The notes beneath the pieces were generated by a model, which did not search any database, had not been told where the DNA came from, and saw only the letters and a list, made by a program, of their open reading frames with translations. This document shows, in pieces, positions 1 to 11,780 of a stretch of DNA of 64,000 nucleotides. The position numbers were made by a program, and so were the translations under genes. Origin of the DNA: Aphelocoma coerulescens (Eukaryota > Chordata > Aves > Passeriformes > Corvidae); assembly GCF_041296385.1 (NCBI RefSeq), contig NC_091015.1:59214345-59278344 (forward strand), in the 5' to 3' direction. Every line of letters starts with the position of its first letter. The first letter of the stretch is position 1.

Positions 1-2500
1 GATACACTTAGGAGAGACAATTCTTTAGTATGCGATAACTTTCAGGGGAAAATTGTTGTATTTATTTTTATAGCTATACACCTGCTTTCCTCCAAACAGA
101 TAACTGTACTTGGTTGCACTCATATGATAACCAAGCCAAGGAAGATTAGAGTTCTTGTGGGTTTGACTTTTTATTGTCCACCTTTTTCCTGACTCCCCAC
201 TCACTTTTCCTAAGTAAATGACCTGCTAGTAGAGAGGCAACATCTGCTGTTTTTGCTAGTTGCCTAGATCTCACAGGAAACTTGTCAGGAGCAGGAGCTG
301 TAGCAACCTTAAGCTACCTCCATGTGTGTATGTAAATCTAGCTACAGAGAAATGACAGAAAGAGAAGCTGGCCTTCATCTTCAAAATAGTGACTCCAGCC
401 ACATATGAAGCTAGATTTAAGTAAACCAGAAATTTTAGTCTCTGACTTGGATGATACAAAACCTTCTCTCAGTAATTGCATACAATGATATTTCAAAGGC
501 CATGTGTTGAAGGAATGTGGATGGTTTCTGTATTTTATATCAGTTGATAATTCATGGACTATATGTGCTCATGGGTAGCAGTTACTAAGCTCCTTGTGAT
601 GTTATCTGGAAACTACAAGCCTTTTGATTGTACAACATAAAATTAAATGGCCTTCATACCTTACCCTTTTAATATTTTTCTGTCTAAGTGGCACATATAC
701 AGGGAATGCACAGCCTATTACAAGCATGTTTGGAGATCCATGACTTGGAAATTATAATGGCTACTAATTAATCCAGTTTGTAGTGCAGAAAAGACTGTTT
801 TCTGGCAGTGTTTCAATGATTAAAGACTTTATTTACTGTGCTTCCTAAGTAAAGTGTACTTTACCCAGGAAAAAGAGGCCAATTGAGAACACTACAACAG
901 AACTCAGGTTTCAGAAATATGAAAAACCATAGTAGGGCATAACCATTGTAGAAACTTGGCCAGCCACAGGCAAAAGGTTATATACTATAGGTAAATGTGA
1001 GTACAGGTATTTAAACTGGATCTCGGTTTCAGTTACAAAAAATAAGTACATAAAATTAACTTGCTTTCACCACACTGAAATAATAATAAAAAAATGTTTA
1101 TATTAATGAGGAAAGGATGCCTGTCCTCTTTGTACCATGCTATATTTAACCTACCTATTTAATGATTAAATAAACAATATTTATAGTCCTTATGAAGCTA
1201 AAAGACTGCAAGATATGAAACAAACATATTCCATTCACTAGTACTGTGTGAGAGACTTAGACAAAATCAGCTAGGACCCCTAAATCTCAATATTTATCTC
1301 ATCAGCTGGATAAGTCTTTCAACAAAATCACATAGTCTTAGATAAGGGAAGCTTCTGAGTAATTATGCTGTAAAAAGTAAAAACCCAAAGAGAATCAACC
1401 CCCCAAAACATCACAGAAACAATCAACAGTCTTCCAATGGTGGAGTGATTAAGACTGTCCTCTCGTGACCAATTTCAAAATAAAGAATATTACAAAACAG
1501 AGATTGAAGTACTAGGTTATTCTTGAATCTTTTGCCAAATGAAAGAAATGCTCTCTACCCCTTTCTTTCTTGATCGCATCCACACAACACATTTTCATAC
1601 TATATATGCTCTCCTGGTTCTTACCTTTCTGCATTGTTTTAATTGCATTTCTTTTAGATTCTCCGTATATTGACCTAAACAGTTTTCACAACAGATTAAA
1701 TTTTCATTATTACTTGATTAACAGGTACCTACTTCCTTGTACATACCTCTCCAGTTTAAATCTCCAGTTTAAAATCTTGACTTCCTATTTCTGTGCTTCC
1801 TGTGAGTCTTCAAAACCCAAAGGCTATCCTTCTTAACATTCATTTTATGCAATCTTCTGTAATTCATATGATTTATATTGTTATGACTATTTTATTTAAG
1901 AGATGGGACACACTTCTATTTTAAGGTGTGGTGGTTAAATGAGGAATATTTTGGAATTATGTTTGGGGTTGTGTATCTCAAGACACAAACACGTAAAAGG
2001 CAGTTAACCCTGTCTTTTAAGTAAAATTAGGAATGACAAGGTATAAATTTGACAAACTCTGCACTCTTAATCTTGAGATGAAAAAATTAATTGTGAAGCC
2101 TTTATGAAGTAACCTTCCAAGAACTCTGTTAATAACATTGAGTTTCTCCAGTAATTAAAACAGATACTTCATAATGGAATGATGGATCTGTTTATGTCAG
2201 CCATTAAATCTGTAGTCATCCAGGATTTATAACTCGAGGTGTTTTGTAGTTCTAAGCTCAATGAAAACTTTTGAAATATTTTAAATTGGCCATCTTTAAT
2301 GTCAGTCTGACACTGGCTAAGAATATGGCTATGTGAACTTCAGGATAAACTTAAGAGTGAAAGCTCTACCTTGAACCACTCTTTAGTAGCAAATATAACA
2401 GGAACAAAGAAATTTTTTCTTGAGACCACAACCTGAAACTAATCTTAAACCAAAATACAAGATGTTTTGCCAAAAAACCTTCAAAAACAAAACAAAAAAA
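1..2500. other. AT-rich intronic sequence, no feature seen
   Basis: No exon, transposable element or structured repeat is recognisable here. The 88-codon plus-strand frame at 1570-1836 has no domain, no splice context and an AT-driven composition, so I treat it as chance. Confidence 0.6.
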
Positions 2501-2602
2501 ATCTTCAGTTTTCTAAAATATTAAGATAAAAATTTTCCGTTTGACAGAAGGATAACAGCTGTAACTCAGCTTTAAGTATTAGTAGGTGAATGAGTCTGGT
2601 GG
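2501..2602 (+). repeat. diverged direct duplication, copy A
   Basis: This segment aligns in the same orientation with 3312-3414. Shared blocks include TTCTAAAA, AAGATAAAA, GAAGGATAACA, TGTAACTCA, CTTTAAGTATT and GTGAATGAGTCT. By eye the two copies agree at roughly four of five positions, with small indels, and the offset is about 812 bases. The similarity may reach slightly further left, into A-rich tracts near 2460 and 3285. It is either an old local segmental duplication or two copies of an unidentified dispersed repeat. Confidence 0.75.
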
Positions 2603-4017
2603 CAAAAGAAATGCCTGGTCCTCAAGATTAAAGGCATAATATAAACATGTGGTTACACTTCCTGCATGCTTTTGTTTGGATTATTTGGCCCAAATTTTAT
2701 AGATAATTAGATATGTCACTCCTTTACAATCATGTCTGGTATTGAACCAATGAGAATGGGTCCACTAAATGCTTTTCACAGTCTAGCCTCTAGTAGATTT
2801 ATGTGTTTTAGTTCCTCCAATTGTAAGAATGTGCATTAAATAATTATGCTAGACTGCCTTGTTCCTGCAACAAATGTGGTCAAATAAATATGTAGAATAT
2901 GTAGAAGACAGAAGAATTTTGAAAAACCTATAGAATAGGTTTAGAAGAATAAATGGAAATAATAATAATAAAAAATTACTATTAGCTTGAGAATGATTTC
3001 AAGATGTACTGAAGAATTTTATTATGTTAGATGAGCTGTGAAGAATCAAGTAAGCTATCATGAGGCTGACCACTACCATGAGCCAGAGGTAGACGAAGAA
3101 TCACATTTTACACTGGGTGAACTGAATGATGACAAAGCTCTGGTCCAAGTTAAGATTAACTATGACTGATGTAGCCCATCCTCATCTATAATGATCACAA
3201 AATTCTGGTCAGTGTTAAATTAGCTGGCTTAAATGGTACAGACATGGTTTTAGTATGACACTTTTTTGTACTGAAGATAAGGTCAAGCGATTTGTCAAAA
3301 AAAATTACAATAATCTGCAGTCTTCTAAAACATAAAGATAAAACCTTTCCATTTGACTGAAGGATAACAAATGTAACTCAACTTTAAGTATTGGTAAGTG
3401 AATGAGTCTAGTGGAGGAAGAGAGGATTAATTAATTTACAGATCAGTGTTTCAGCTACAAGGAATTACTTCCCTGAAGTTCTTTTCCTGATAAAATGAAT
3501 GAAAACAGGATTGGAGGCAGTGAATGAATGAGCTTTGTAGGGAGATAAAGAGTTAGTCTGAATTTCTTTTAGCCTTGGATTGATTTTAAGCTTTTTGCGC
3601 TTTCAGCCTAATCCTCCAGGAATGTAATAAAGTGCTTCATGAGGTCAGCATGAAGGTGAAAGTAGCATTTGAGTCCACAGGATTATCAAACTTCTGCTGT
3701 TAGACTCCCTTTTTCATATTCTCAATTACAATTCACAACTTATTTTAAATTGACATTAAACAGCATAAAAATGGATCATAACACTCTATAGCCACCAATA
3801 TAAAGAAATACAAATAAAAGTCAACATATCAGCAGAAAAAGTATGGCAAGTATTCTGTTGGTTCAGCCGATAACAATTACTAACCTAGTGTATCCCAGGA
3901 TGCCTGGCTTTGTAGCTGGTAGAAATTAGCTTGACAAACACACAGGAATTACAGAATTTTCAAATTTGTTGCCTCATAATTTATTAGTTGCTTGACTAAC
4001 TGTAAGTCCTTGTATGA
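2603..4017. other. intronic sequence between duplication copies and CR1
   Basis: Apart from copy B at 3312-3414, nothing is recognisable. There is a short A-rich AATAATAATA run near 2961-2972. No coding frame of note. Confidence 0.5.
3312..3414 (+). repeat. diverged direct duplication, copy B
   Basis: Partner of 2501-2602. Its 3' boundary is sharp: after the shared GTGG the two copies diverge completely. The roughly 700 bases between the copies show no recognised element. Confidence 0.75.
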
Positions 4018-4917
4018 CAGGGTGACCTGCTCAGTGGATGAGGGAAAAGCTGTGGATGTTGCCCATATGGAATTTAGTAATGTCTTTGACACCTTTTCCC
4101 ACAGCATTCTCCTGTATAAACTGTCTCCTTGGACAGGTGCACTCTTTGCTGGATAAAAACTGGCTGGATGGCTGAGCCCAGGGAGTGGTGGTGAATGGAG
4201 CTAAAGCCTGCTGGTGGACAGTCACAAGTGGTGTGTCTCAGGGGTCAGTATCGGGGCTGTTTCTGTTTAGTGTCTACCCATGATCTGAATGAGGGGAAGT
4301 TCTCTCAGGAAGTTTACATGTGACTCCAAGCTGCAGTGATTTCAAGTTGCGCATGACTCCAAGGAATGTTGATCTGCTGGAGGGCAGGAAGGCTCTGCAG
4401 AGGGATCTGGACAGGCTGGCTGGATGGGATGATGCCTATCGTATGAGGGTCAACAAGGAGAAGTGCTGGGTTTTCTGGGTAACAAAGCTGGTGAAGGGTC
4501 TGGAGCATAAGTCTGATGAGGAGAGGCTGAGGGGGCTGGGGGTGTTTAGCCTGGAGAGAATGAGTTCAGGGGACACCTTATCACTCTCTACAGTTAGCTG
4601 GAAGGAGGCTGTAGCCATGTGGGGGTTGGTCTCTTCTCCCAAGTATCAAGTGATAGGACAAGAGAAAATGACCTGAAATTGTGTCAGGGGAGGTTTAGAT
4701 TGGATATTAGGAAATTTCTTCACTGAAAGGGTTGCCAAGCATTGGAACAGGCTGCCCAGGGAAGTGGTTGAGTCACCATTCCTTGATGTATCCAAAAAAC
4801 CCAAAGATGTGGTGCCTAGGGACATGGTTTAGTGGTAGACCTGCCAATTGTAAGTTAATGTTTTGACTCGATGATCTTAAAGGTCTTTTCCAAGCTAAAC
4901 GATTCTATGATTCTATT
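4018..4917 (+). mobile_element. CR1 LINE, 5'-truncated, reverse-transcriptase remnant with internal deletion
   Basis: A plus-strand chicken-repeat-1 type non-LTR retrotransposon fragment. The left part corresponds to the reverse-transcriptase region of CR1 ORF2 (the stretch with GCTCAGTGGATGAGGG and the later TTGATCTGCTGGAGGGCAGG). The right part is the CR1 3' end, with GGAACAGGCTGCCCAGGGAA, ACTCGATGATCTTAAAGGTC and the terminal tail ATTCTATGATTCTATTC at about 4902-4917. Around 4472-4482 the sequence jumps from one part of ORF2 to a region several hundred bases further on in the consensus as I remember it, so an internal segment is missing. Frameshifts and stops break the frame; the 118-codon frame at 4320-4676 is a remnant and not a gene. 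CR1 copies normally lack target duplications, and none is seen. Confidence 0.93.
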
Positions 4918-6514
4918 CTTTAATGCAAATATCAAGAAGAAAATGTCTACTACAAATCACTAAATGTAGTTTAGAACAGTAATAATCTCTTCAAAAATTT
5001 TTCATTACAGCATTTAATGACTGGCTCATTGGAACATTATGGACTTTCAATATCATATTGGTTCATTAGCTGTCAAATTGGCCAACAGTGCTGGCAACTG
5101 ACCAACCCTATAATAATCTTTGGTTATCCTTTCTACATCATCCCTACAGAAGTCATTATTCTGAAGAAATGGGTACCATAACTTGGAAATATATATTTAA
5201 AGTATATACTTAAGGTTTAAACAAGTGCTTTGCTCATAGCATACCAACAAAAGTATATCAGACCTCCTTTGCATTCCAGCAAGGGTGATTTGCAGCTGTG
5301 TAAAGACACAGCCTTTATTTTCACAGAGGTAACAGGGTAATGAAGCCTGCTGCAATCAGCAGAAAGTTCAGTAAAAGCTACAAGACCAGTTGAGGCTCTG
5401 CAAATGCTGATCCCTATATCCTGTCAGGAACCTTGTCTTGCCGTAATTACACTTTTATCAGTATTCAAGACAGCTAATTTAGATCCAAATCTGCTCTACA
5501 GCAGTATAAATTTTGGCTTGTACAATGAGAACAATAAAAATAACAAGAGGAAATATAAATACATCTAGAATAAAACCTAAAAATCATTCTAATTAAAACC
5601 AAGTAGAAATCACCCTTGAAAAATTTTACCTAAACAATTGAAAATCCAATTATCTTTTATTTCAAATAAGTATTTTTTTATTAATGAATAAAATACACTG
5701 TTCTTTTAATCAATATTACATACCAAAGAAAAGAGTAAGAATGTTGTCTTTTACCTAGGATAACAAATTTTTTTTATGGCAGCTTTCCGGAAAATTAATT
5801 CGGTTTTCAACCTACACAGTTAGCTCAATAGGAATATGTCACTAAATAAATAAATATTGAAAAATCATGTATTTAGAAATCAACAAGCAAAGAAAGAAAC
5901 CCTGTAACAATTAAGAGGTGGGAAATGCTGGTGTATTAAACCATGGAGCTATAGTTTTGAATGCACAGAAAATCAGAATTACACTCAAAAGGAATTAGGA
6001 ACTTGTGACTGAGCAGTAAACCCCTAAAACAGAAGAATGCTCAGAGGAGATAGTTAAGGACTTCTATAATTTTTCAATGATTATTGCAACACTATAAGTA
6101 AAAGTAAAGTCATAGGTCAGAACTTTTCCCCCTCTGAAAATGTTCTTGATGATTCAACATCGGTGAACTTTATTATAGAAAGAAAACACCTGACCTAAGA
6201 ACAAGGGCTGTTGAGTTACTTCTTCTAAGGAAAATGTAAGAAAAGGCCATTACTTGGTATAAAATGCTATTAATAGACTCCTTGCAATCTTTCCATATTG
6301 GTAGAACTAAAAAATGGGGACTTTGATAAGAGTATAAATATAACTCTGGAGGAATGGTGTTGCTATAGTTACACCTCTGAGGATAAGGGACAGGAGATGG
6401 AAAAATTGTTATGAAAAAAATGAACACAAGAGCAAATGAAAGGTGATTGTTCCATTACATCCATAACATCAATTAATTGTTCTTAACACACTAAGCAGTA
6501 GGACCTCAAGAAGT
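4918..6514. other. AT-rich intronic sequence
   Basis: No element is recognised. The stretch 5270-5520 is less AT-biased and has a varied, non-repetitive texture, which makes it a weak candidate for conserved non-coding DNA. This cannot be tested without another genome. Confidence 0.45.
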
Positions 6515-6517
6515 TAC

Positions 6518-6559
<42 letters not shown>

Positions 6560-6580
6560 AAAATATATATATATATATAA
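6515..6580. repeat. (TA)n / A-run / (TA)n microsatellite
   Basis: Alternating TA repeats with a few interruptions (TACATATATA) flank a run of ten A residues. The whole block is nearly self-complementary and probably length-variable between individuals. Confidence 0.95.
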
Positions 6581-8663
6581 TGGTAGGGTAATTATCTCAA
6601 AGTCGCTCCAGAGCTGTCAGAAGTAGTAAAGTGAATACAATAATCTTATCTTGAGTTTTGTCATACAAATCTCTTATCTACAAATTATAGTCAAATTAGT
6701 GATTTAGTTGACACACTGTCTTTTTTGTTTTATTTTAGAAAAACAAAAGTTAGTAATGCATATGACGGAAGTTTATAATTTTACCATTTACACTTCTTGC
6801 ACAATTCCCATCATACTCTATAAAAGGAATTCAACAAATTCAATAAGGTATGGAAAACAGAACTGAAATGTAGTTACTATAACTTACAGCATATACCAGA
6901 ACAAATTTAATGAAGATTTCTTTGAAAGGATCTGGTTTTAGATGTGTCACTTGGGATCCTTACAGTCTTTTTAAGAATATGCCAGGTGTTCTCATGGCAT
7001 GGTTTTCATGCAGTTTGATAAATACATTATCAAAACACTCTTCTGAAAATTCAATTCAAACCAAGCAAGATAAGCTCACATAGGAAGCTTGTTAGGATGA
7101 CTCTATATTTTAGTGTCTCTAACATTACTACAAAAATTTTAGAAAGTATAATGAAGTTAGGCTTAAGAAAACCCTGGTATAAATAACTTGATTTGAGATT
7201 TGGCAAACACCTAAAATACCTCCTTGTTTTTATTTGACAAGCAGCTGGGAAATACTTTAGGAAATGAGGGGACATAAATTATTTTCTTTGAAATTGGCTA
7301 GGAGCCTAACCCTTGGTAAGAAAGTAGTTTTAAATCCTTCAGCTTGGGTGTCCCAAATTCCTAACCACTTCTTAGACACATTCCTTTATACATTGCAATT
7401 GAAATGTGCACAAATATTTCCTCACCATCCTTTGTTTTAACTTATCAGCTAAAGATGTAGTTTTCCTGTGCTCCACAACTAAAATTCAATGTGACCTGAT
7501 TTTTGCATCATAGCATGGTCCCTCCAACAGGATCTTTGCTATTCTCAAGCCTCCTGACATTTGTCTGTTGTGGAGCTTGCTGGGCACAACCTTGCACAAT
7601 AGAGAGATGCCTTAGTGACTTCACCCAGAAGACAGACAGCAAACTTCCTAGAGCTTTGTGCAGCTTGGCAAATGTCAGAGCTCACTGAGTTGTCTCAGGT
7701 GGAAAGGTACACAAGCCATAGGAAAGGTCAGGAAGCTCTGATCCTGGATATACAGCCAATAACAAATAACAGTAAAGAATAATTTTAAAATTATTTTTTT
7801 AATGCTACAAATGAGTAACTTTCTAGCTTGTTCTTTAATATAATGCTATTTGCCTAGCATACCACTGCAGACAGTTTCAGAATTCTAAATTAATTTCTGA
7901 CTGATCTTTGGTAGAAGATTTACAACTTAGGAAAGCCTGTGATCTGAAGCCTGATTTATAACTCACTGACACATAGCAAATAGAGAGTATTAAGATGCTA
8001 TTTGAACATGAAAGTATAGTGAAAAAGGAGCCTCTTCAGACACAAATACAGAAGTTGGAACAGACAATATGCTCAACCATACAAAAACTCTGCCATTACG
8101 TAGCACTCCAGAGATTAAAGCAAATAAAAAGGTGATCCTTCTTAAAACATTACTCATTGCAATAATGTACAAGCTGACGATAAAATTATGCCACTTGGCC
8201 AAGGCCAAGTAAGATATTTAAAATAAAACAAATGTGTTTCAAAGTCTGGGGCTTCAGTGGCTGCAACCTAAATACTCAACTCCCTAGGAAAAAATGCTTC
8301 CCAAAACCGAGGAGGTAGAGAACACTATAAAGAAATATAAGTAAATGCAAAATAACATTTACTCAAATGGCAGATGGTTTTGATCAAGGAGATTATATCA
8401 ACCATGGATAAAAATTAACTGACTGCAAACTAAGTGAAATGCATGAGAAGTGTACTTTGGGGAAGATTCTTGCAGTCCAACAAAAAATGACTTTGAGAAT
8501 TACAACTCAAGTTTAAAGCAAAATACTCAGTCACACTATTGTCTTTACATTAATGTATGTGCATTTTAGATATGTATTTTGCAATATGTTAAGAACAAGG
8601 AAAAATAATAGTCTTCCTACAGATATTCTAAGGGTATTTTTATATACACATATAAGTATTACT
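6581..8663. other. intronic sequence, no feature seen
   Basis: Several short frames occur on both strands (for example 7503-7688 plus and 7051-7275 minus), but none shows a domain, a splice context or a codon signature. No transposable element is recognised. Confidence 0.5.
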
Positions 8664-8669
8664 CTGAAA
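8664..8669. repeat. target-site duplication CTGAAA, left copy
   Basis: The six bases CTGAAA immediately precede the TG start of the LTR at 8670 and recur exactly at 9395-9400, right after its CA end. Confidence 0.8.
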
Positions 8670-9394
8670 TGCAAGGGATTGTTCAAAACCACTCTCCCAA
8701 AGGTAGTGTTCTGCTAAAATACTATAAATCAATTATTGATTTATTATTTATTATCAGCAACAAAGCCTACACTGGAGCAGGCTCCTGGCAGGACCTGTGG
8801 ACCCTGGAGAGAGGAGCCCATGCTGAAACATGCTGACAGGACTTGTGACCCCATGGAAGGGACCCACTCTGGAACAGTTAATGAAAAACTGCAGCCTATG
8901 GGAAGGACTCATGTTGGAGAAGATTGTGGAGGACTGTCTCCCATGGGAGAAAACCCACACTGGAGCAGAGGAAAAGTGTGAGGTGTCCTCCCCCTAAAGA
9001 GGAAGGATCAGCAGAGGCATGTGATTACCTGACCATAGCCCCTGTTCCCCATCCACATGTGTGTGCTGCCAGGGAAGAAGAGGTACAAAAATCATGAGTA
9101 AAGTTAAGTCCAGGAAGAAGGGAGGGATGGGGGGAAAGTGGTTTTAAGATTTAAAAGCAGTTTTAAAGTTTTCCTGCTCATTACGCTTCTCCGATTTTGA
9201 TTGTTAATACATTCAATTAAATTTCTCTAAGTCAAGCCTGTTTCGCCCATGATGATAAGTGGTGAATGTTCTCCCCCTGCCCTTAATCCTGACCCTTTCA
9301 TTATACTTTCTCTCCTCTGTTCAGCTGAGAAGGGGAGTGATAGAGTGGCTTTAGTGGGCACCTGGCATTTAGCCAGGGTCAATCCATCTCAACA
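8670..9394 (+). mobile_element. solo LTR of an avian endogenous retrovirus, 725 bp
   Basis: A complete solo LTR, starting TGCAAGGG and ending CTCAACA, with a perfect 6-bp target duplication. I recognise the 3' part (TGGGCACCTGGCATTTAGCC, AGGGTCAATCC) as a widespread avian LTR type whose usual end is close to CCTGGCATCCAGCCAGGGTC. A TATA-like CTATAAAT lies at 8722-8729 and an ATTAAA poly(A) signal variant at 9216-9221, both supporting plus orientation. Between 8767 and 8966 there are about five imperfect units of roughly 46 bp, each carrying a CCCAC(A/T)CTGGAGCAG-like core (unit starts near 8767, 8814, 8861, 8906 and 8952). The 6-bp duplication suggests a class II (ERVK-like) integrase, although I associate related LTRs with ERVL, so the class is left open. 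It is antisense to CNTNAP2. The 81-codon frame inside it is not a gene. Confidence 0.88.
8767..8966 (+). repeat. ~46-bp imperfect tandem repeat inside LTR
   Basis: About five units spaced 45-47 bases apart share a core resembling CCCACACTGGAGCAG followed by a GGACT(G/T)TG-type segment. Such internal repeats in the LTR U3/R region may have arisen by replication slippage and may carry repeated transcription-factor sites. Confidence 0.75.
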
Positions 9395-9400
9395 CTGAAA
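9395..9400. repeat. target-site duplication CTGAAA, right copy
   Basis: Exact copy of 8664-8669 that fixes the right boundary of the 725-bp solo LTR. Confidence 0.8.
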
Positions 9401-10338
9401 TCAGCGTAACTTCTATAAAAAACAGCTCTTATTTATACCATGGTAAAGAAGGGTAATCCAGCCTTAATCTCTTTAATCTCTTTAATGGAAGTCCATGTCA
9501 AAAAATAATTATTGCTTATTTTTTACCATTTTAGCTATTTTCTATTTACTGCCCTATTTTAAGTGACTATGACAGTACAGAATATCTGGCTAACTAATAA
9601 CTCTATCAAACAAACCGGCACTGTAATCCTTACTTCTCTGCATTGTTCTGCTCCTGTCTGCATCAAGGTACCAGGACTTGGTACATGATGCCTACTTTCA
9701 AATCAGGTGTTTAAGCCTATACTTGTTTCAGAGTGCTTACTTCTGAGTCTTAAAATTAAGCAAAGACTTATGGAAATGAAGCTTTACTTTAAACCATTCC
9801 ATAACATTCCATTTTAGAGAAGGCTTTTCTATTTGAAATCCTTACTGGACATAGGGCATGTTCCATATCCCTTAGACTGATGTAATATATAAATGATCAA
9901 AACATATTTTGCCATCAAATTAAAGAAATATGAAAATGATAGCGGTAGAAACACTTTTTAAATTTCCTCTTTCAGGTAAGTCCTTACCACTTCTTGTTAG
10001 TGATGTATTAAGTATTTCACTTGCATGCACACGACATCTTAGAATTACTGTTTAAGGCCACTTCTGAAAGCTCTAGCTATGCGTCTTATGATACTGCAGC
10101 ACAGAAATTAGAAAAGATAAAGATTAGGCTAAATAATAATTATCCCTTATTAATCTATGAGCAAACAGTTCAAGTCAGCAGTATTACCACACTGATTGGG
10201 AAAATAATTATCAATGCTGAAGATAAGACAGGAAGTTACCCAGGACTGCAGCATTAAAATTTCACTTGCCCTTCAGAAGATCTCCTACCCAGAAGGATAA
10301 ACCTCATTGACTTTAGTGCTTGCTTTTGGTAAAAAAAA
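9401..10338. other. intronic sequence, no feature seen
   Basis: AT-rich, with a small TCTTTAATC tandem at 9469-9485. The 78-codon plus frame at 10021-10257 has no recognisable domain or splice signals. Confidence 0.5.
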
Positions 10339-10375
10339 CCCAAACCACCCCACCCCTCCCCCCTACCCCAAAACC
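10339..10375 (-). other. C-rich tract; G-quadruplex motif on the minus strand
   Basis: Runs of C of length 4, 4, 6 and 4 at 10348-10369, separated by one or two bases, give a minus-strand G4 motif with very short loops. Because CNTNAP2 is read on the minus strand, the nascent intron RNA would carry the G-rich form. A-rich sequence flanks it on both sides. Confidence 0.85.
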
Positions 10376-11599
10376 AAAAGGAAACACCACCAAAAAGACC
10401 TAATAAAGTAAACAAACAATACACTCACTGAGAGGGATTGAAAAGTAAAGCTACAGAACTAGCTACTAGCTACTAGCTTTGAATGATCTTTCATGCTCTT
10501 TTTGGTTTTTGCTTTATAAGGTATTAAATTCTATGTACAACAGCATCCTTAAAATGCTTAAGCTGGGTCATCAGTTGCTATCAGTTCCTGAAATCCTTGC
10601 CGTCTTCTTAAACCCTGAATCCCACACCACACCTGTTATTTCCTCTCCTCTCAGAGACTGAGATGGGTGCTCAACCTAAAATCTGTTGATAAACACTGAA
10701 AGGGGGATTTTCTGTCCCCTGAATTCATAGAGATTACCTTTTGGGACATATCTGAGATATGCTCTGTAGCAAAGATTTTATCATTTCCTGCAAAGATTCC
10801 TGCCTTTGTGCTCCGTCAGTGATCCAAGGTTCATGCAGCAAGCACTCAATTCTCTGCCACTTAGGAAAATTAGATAATCTACTGATCAGATAGTCTGCTT
10901 GATCCATAAACTGTGTCGTACTACTTAAGCAGGAAAAGCAGTCTTTTCTTAGAGATGTTGACTTCTTTGTCTCCTTTAACTTTCCTGAAGTTTTAATTGA
11001 TAGTCTTTGCTCGGATAGGCAAGAATGTGAACTCAAGGAGTGGAAAATTCAATGGCAGTTCAAACGAAACCTCCAACTTGTTTGCTACTACCCACTTCAA
11101 AATAAAAAGATTTTTGTAGAAGACATGTCTCAGAGGCAAAATGAATCACACACCATGTTCTCTGGACAGTCTCAGGTATCTTGATATTTACCATTAATAG
11201 AGCAGTATGGGAGTGACTGAGTACACTCCCTTGATCAAAAATTGTCTATGTAAAAGTTAAAAGAACCTAAAAATCTGCTGGCACTTGTAAAATCACATTC
11301 AAACCACAAAGACAACACTGCTCAAGACTGCTCCTGTTTAATATTTGAGGGATTATAAATTATTCAAAACATCTATTTTTTCCCAAGATGTGCCCTTCAA
11401 GTTTCTTTTTAAAATCCATTTTTAATGGAGATTAATTCCTTTATTTCTTGCCATTATTTTCTTATTATGTCCTTGAAATTCTGATTTTATCTGGCATGGT
11501 ATCAAGAGCTTGATCATTAAAATCCTCACAAAGCAAGAGTCAGTAAGTGGCTGCATAGGAGTAAATTTATTTTTGGATACCACTGTTTGGGATTTTCAG
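10376..11599. other. intronic sequence, no feature seen
   Basis: A short AGCTACT tandem lies at about 10450-10477. The 100-codon minus frame at 10734-11036 shows no family signature and is probably chance. Confidence 0.5.
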
Positions 11600-11780
11600 A
11601 GAACAGAATCACAGAATAACATAGGATGGAAAGGAGGAACCTCGGAATGACTACTTGTCCAACTCTTCACTCAAATCAGGGTCAATTTTGGTTAGATCTC
11701 ATAACTTATGTTAATGTGCCAAACTTCTCCAGAAGAAGAATGAAATCCAGAACTGGGCACGTAAAACCTGGACAATATAC
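11600..11780 (-). mobile_element. CR1 LINE 3' end fragment, minus strand
   Basis: Reading the plus strand, the reverse complement of a CR1 tail is visible: AGAATCACAGAATAACATAG at the left, then GGATGGAAAGGAGGAACCTC, TTGTCCAACTCTTCACTCAA and ATCAGGGTCAA, in the order found in CR1. Further right, CCAGAACTGGGCAC matches a more internal CR1 block, so the fragment reaches about 11780. It is heavily diverged. Confidence 0.8.

Noticed and set aside
4320..4676. 118-codon plus-strand frame
   Set aside because: It is a broken, internally deleted remnant of the CR1 reverse-transcriptase region, not an independent gene.
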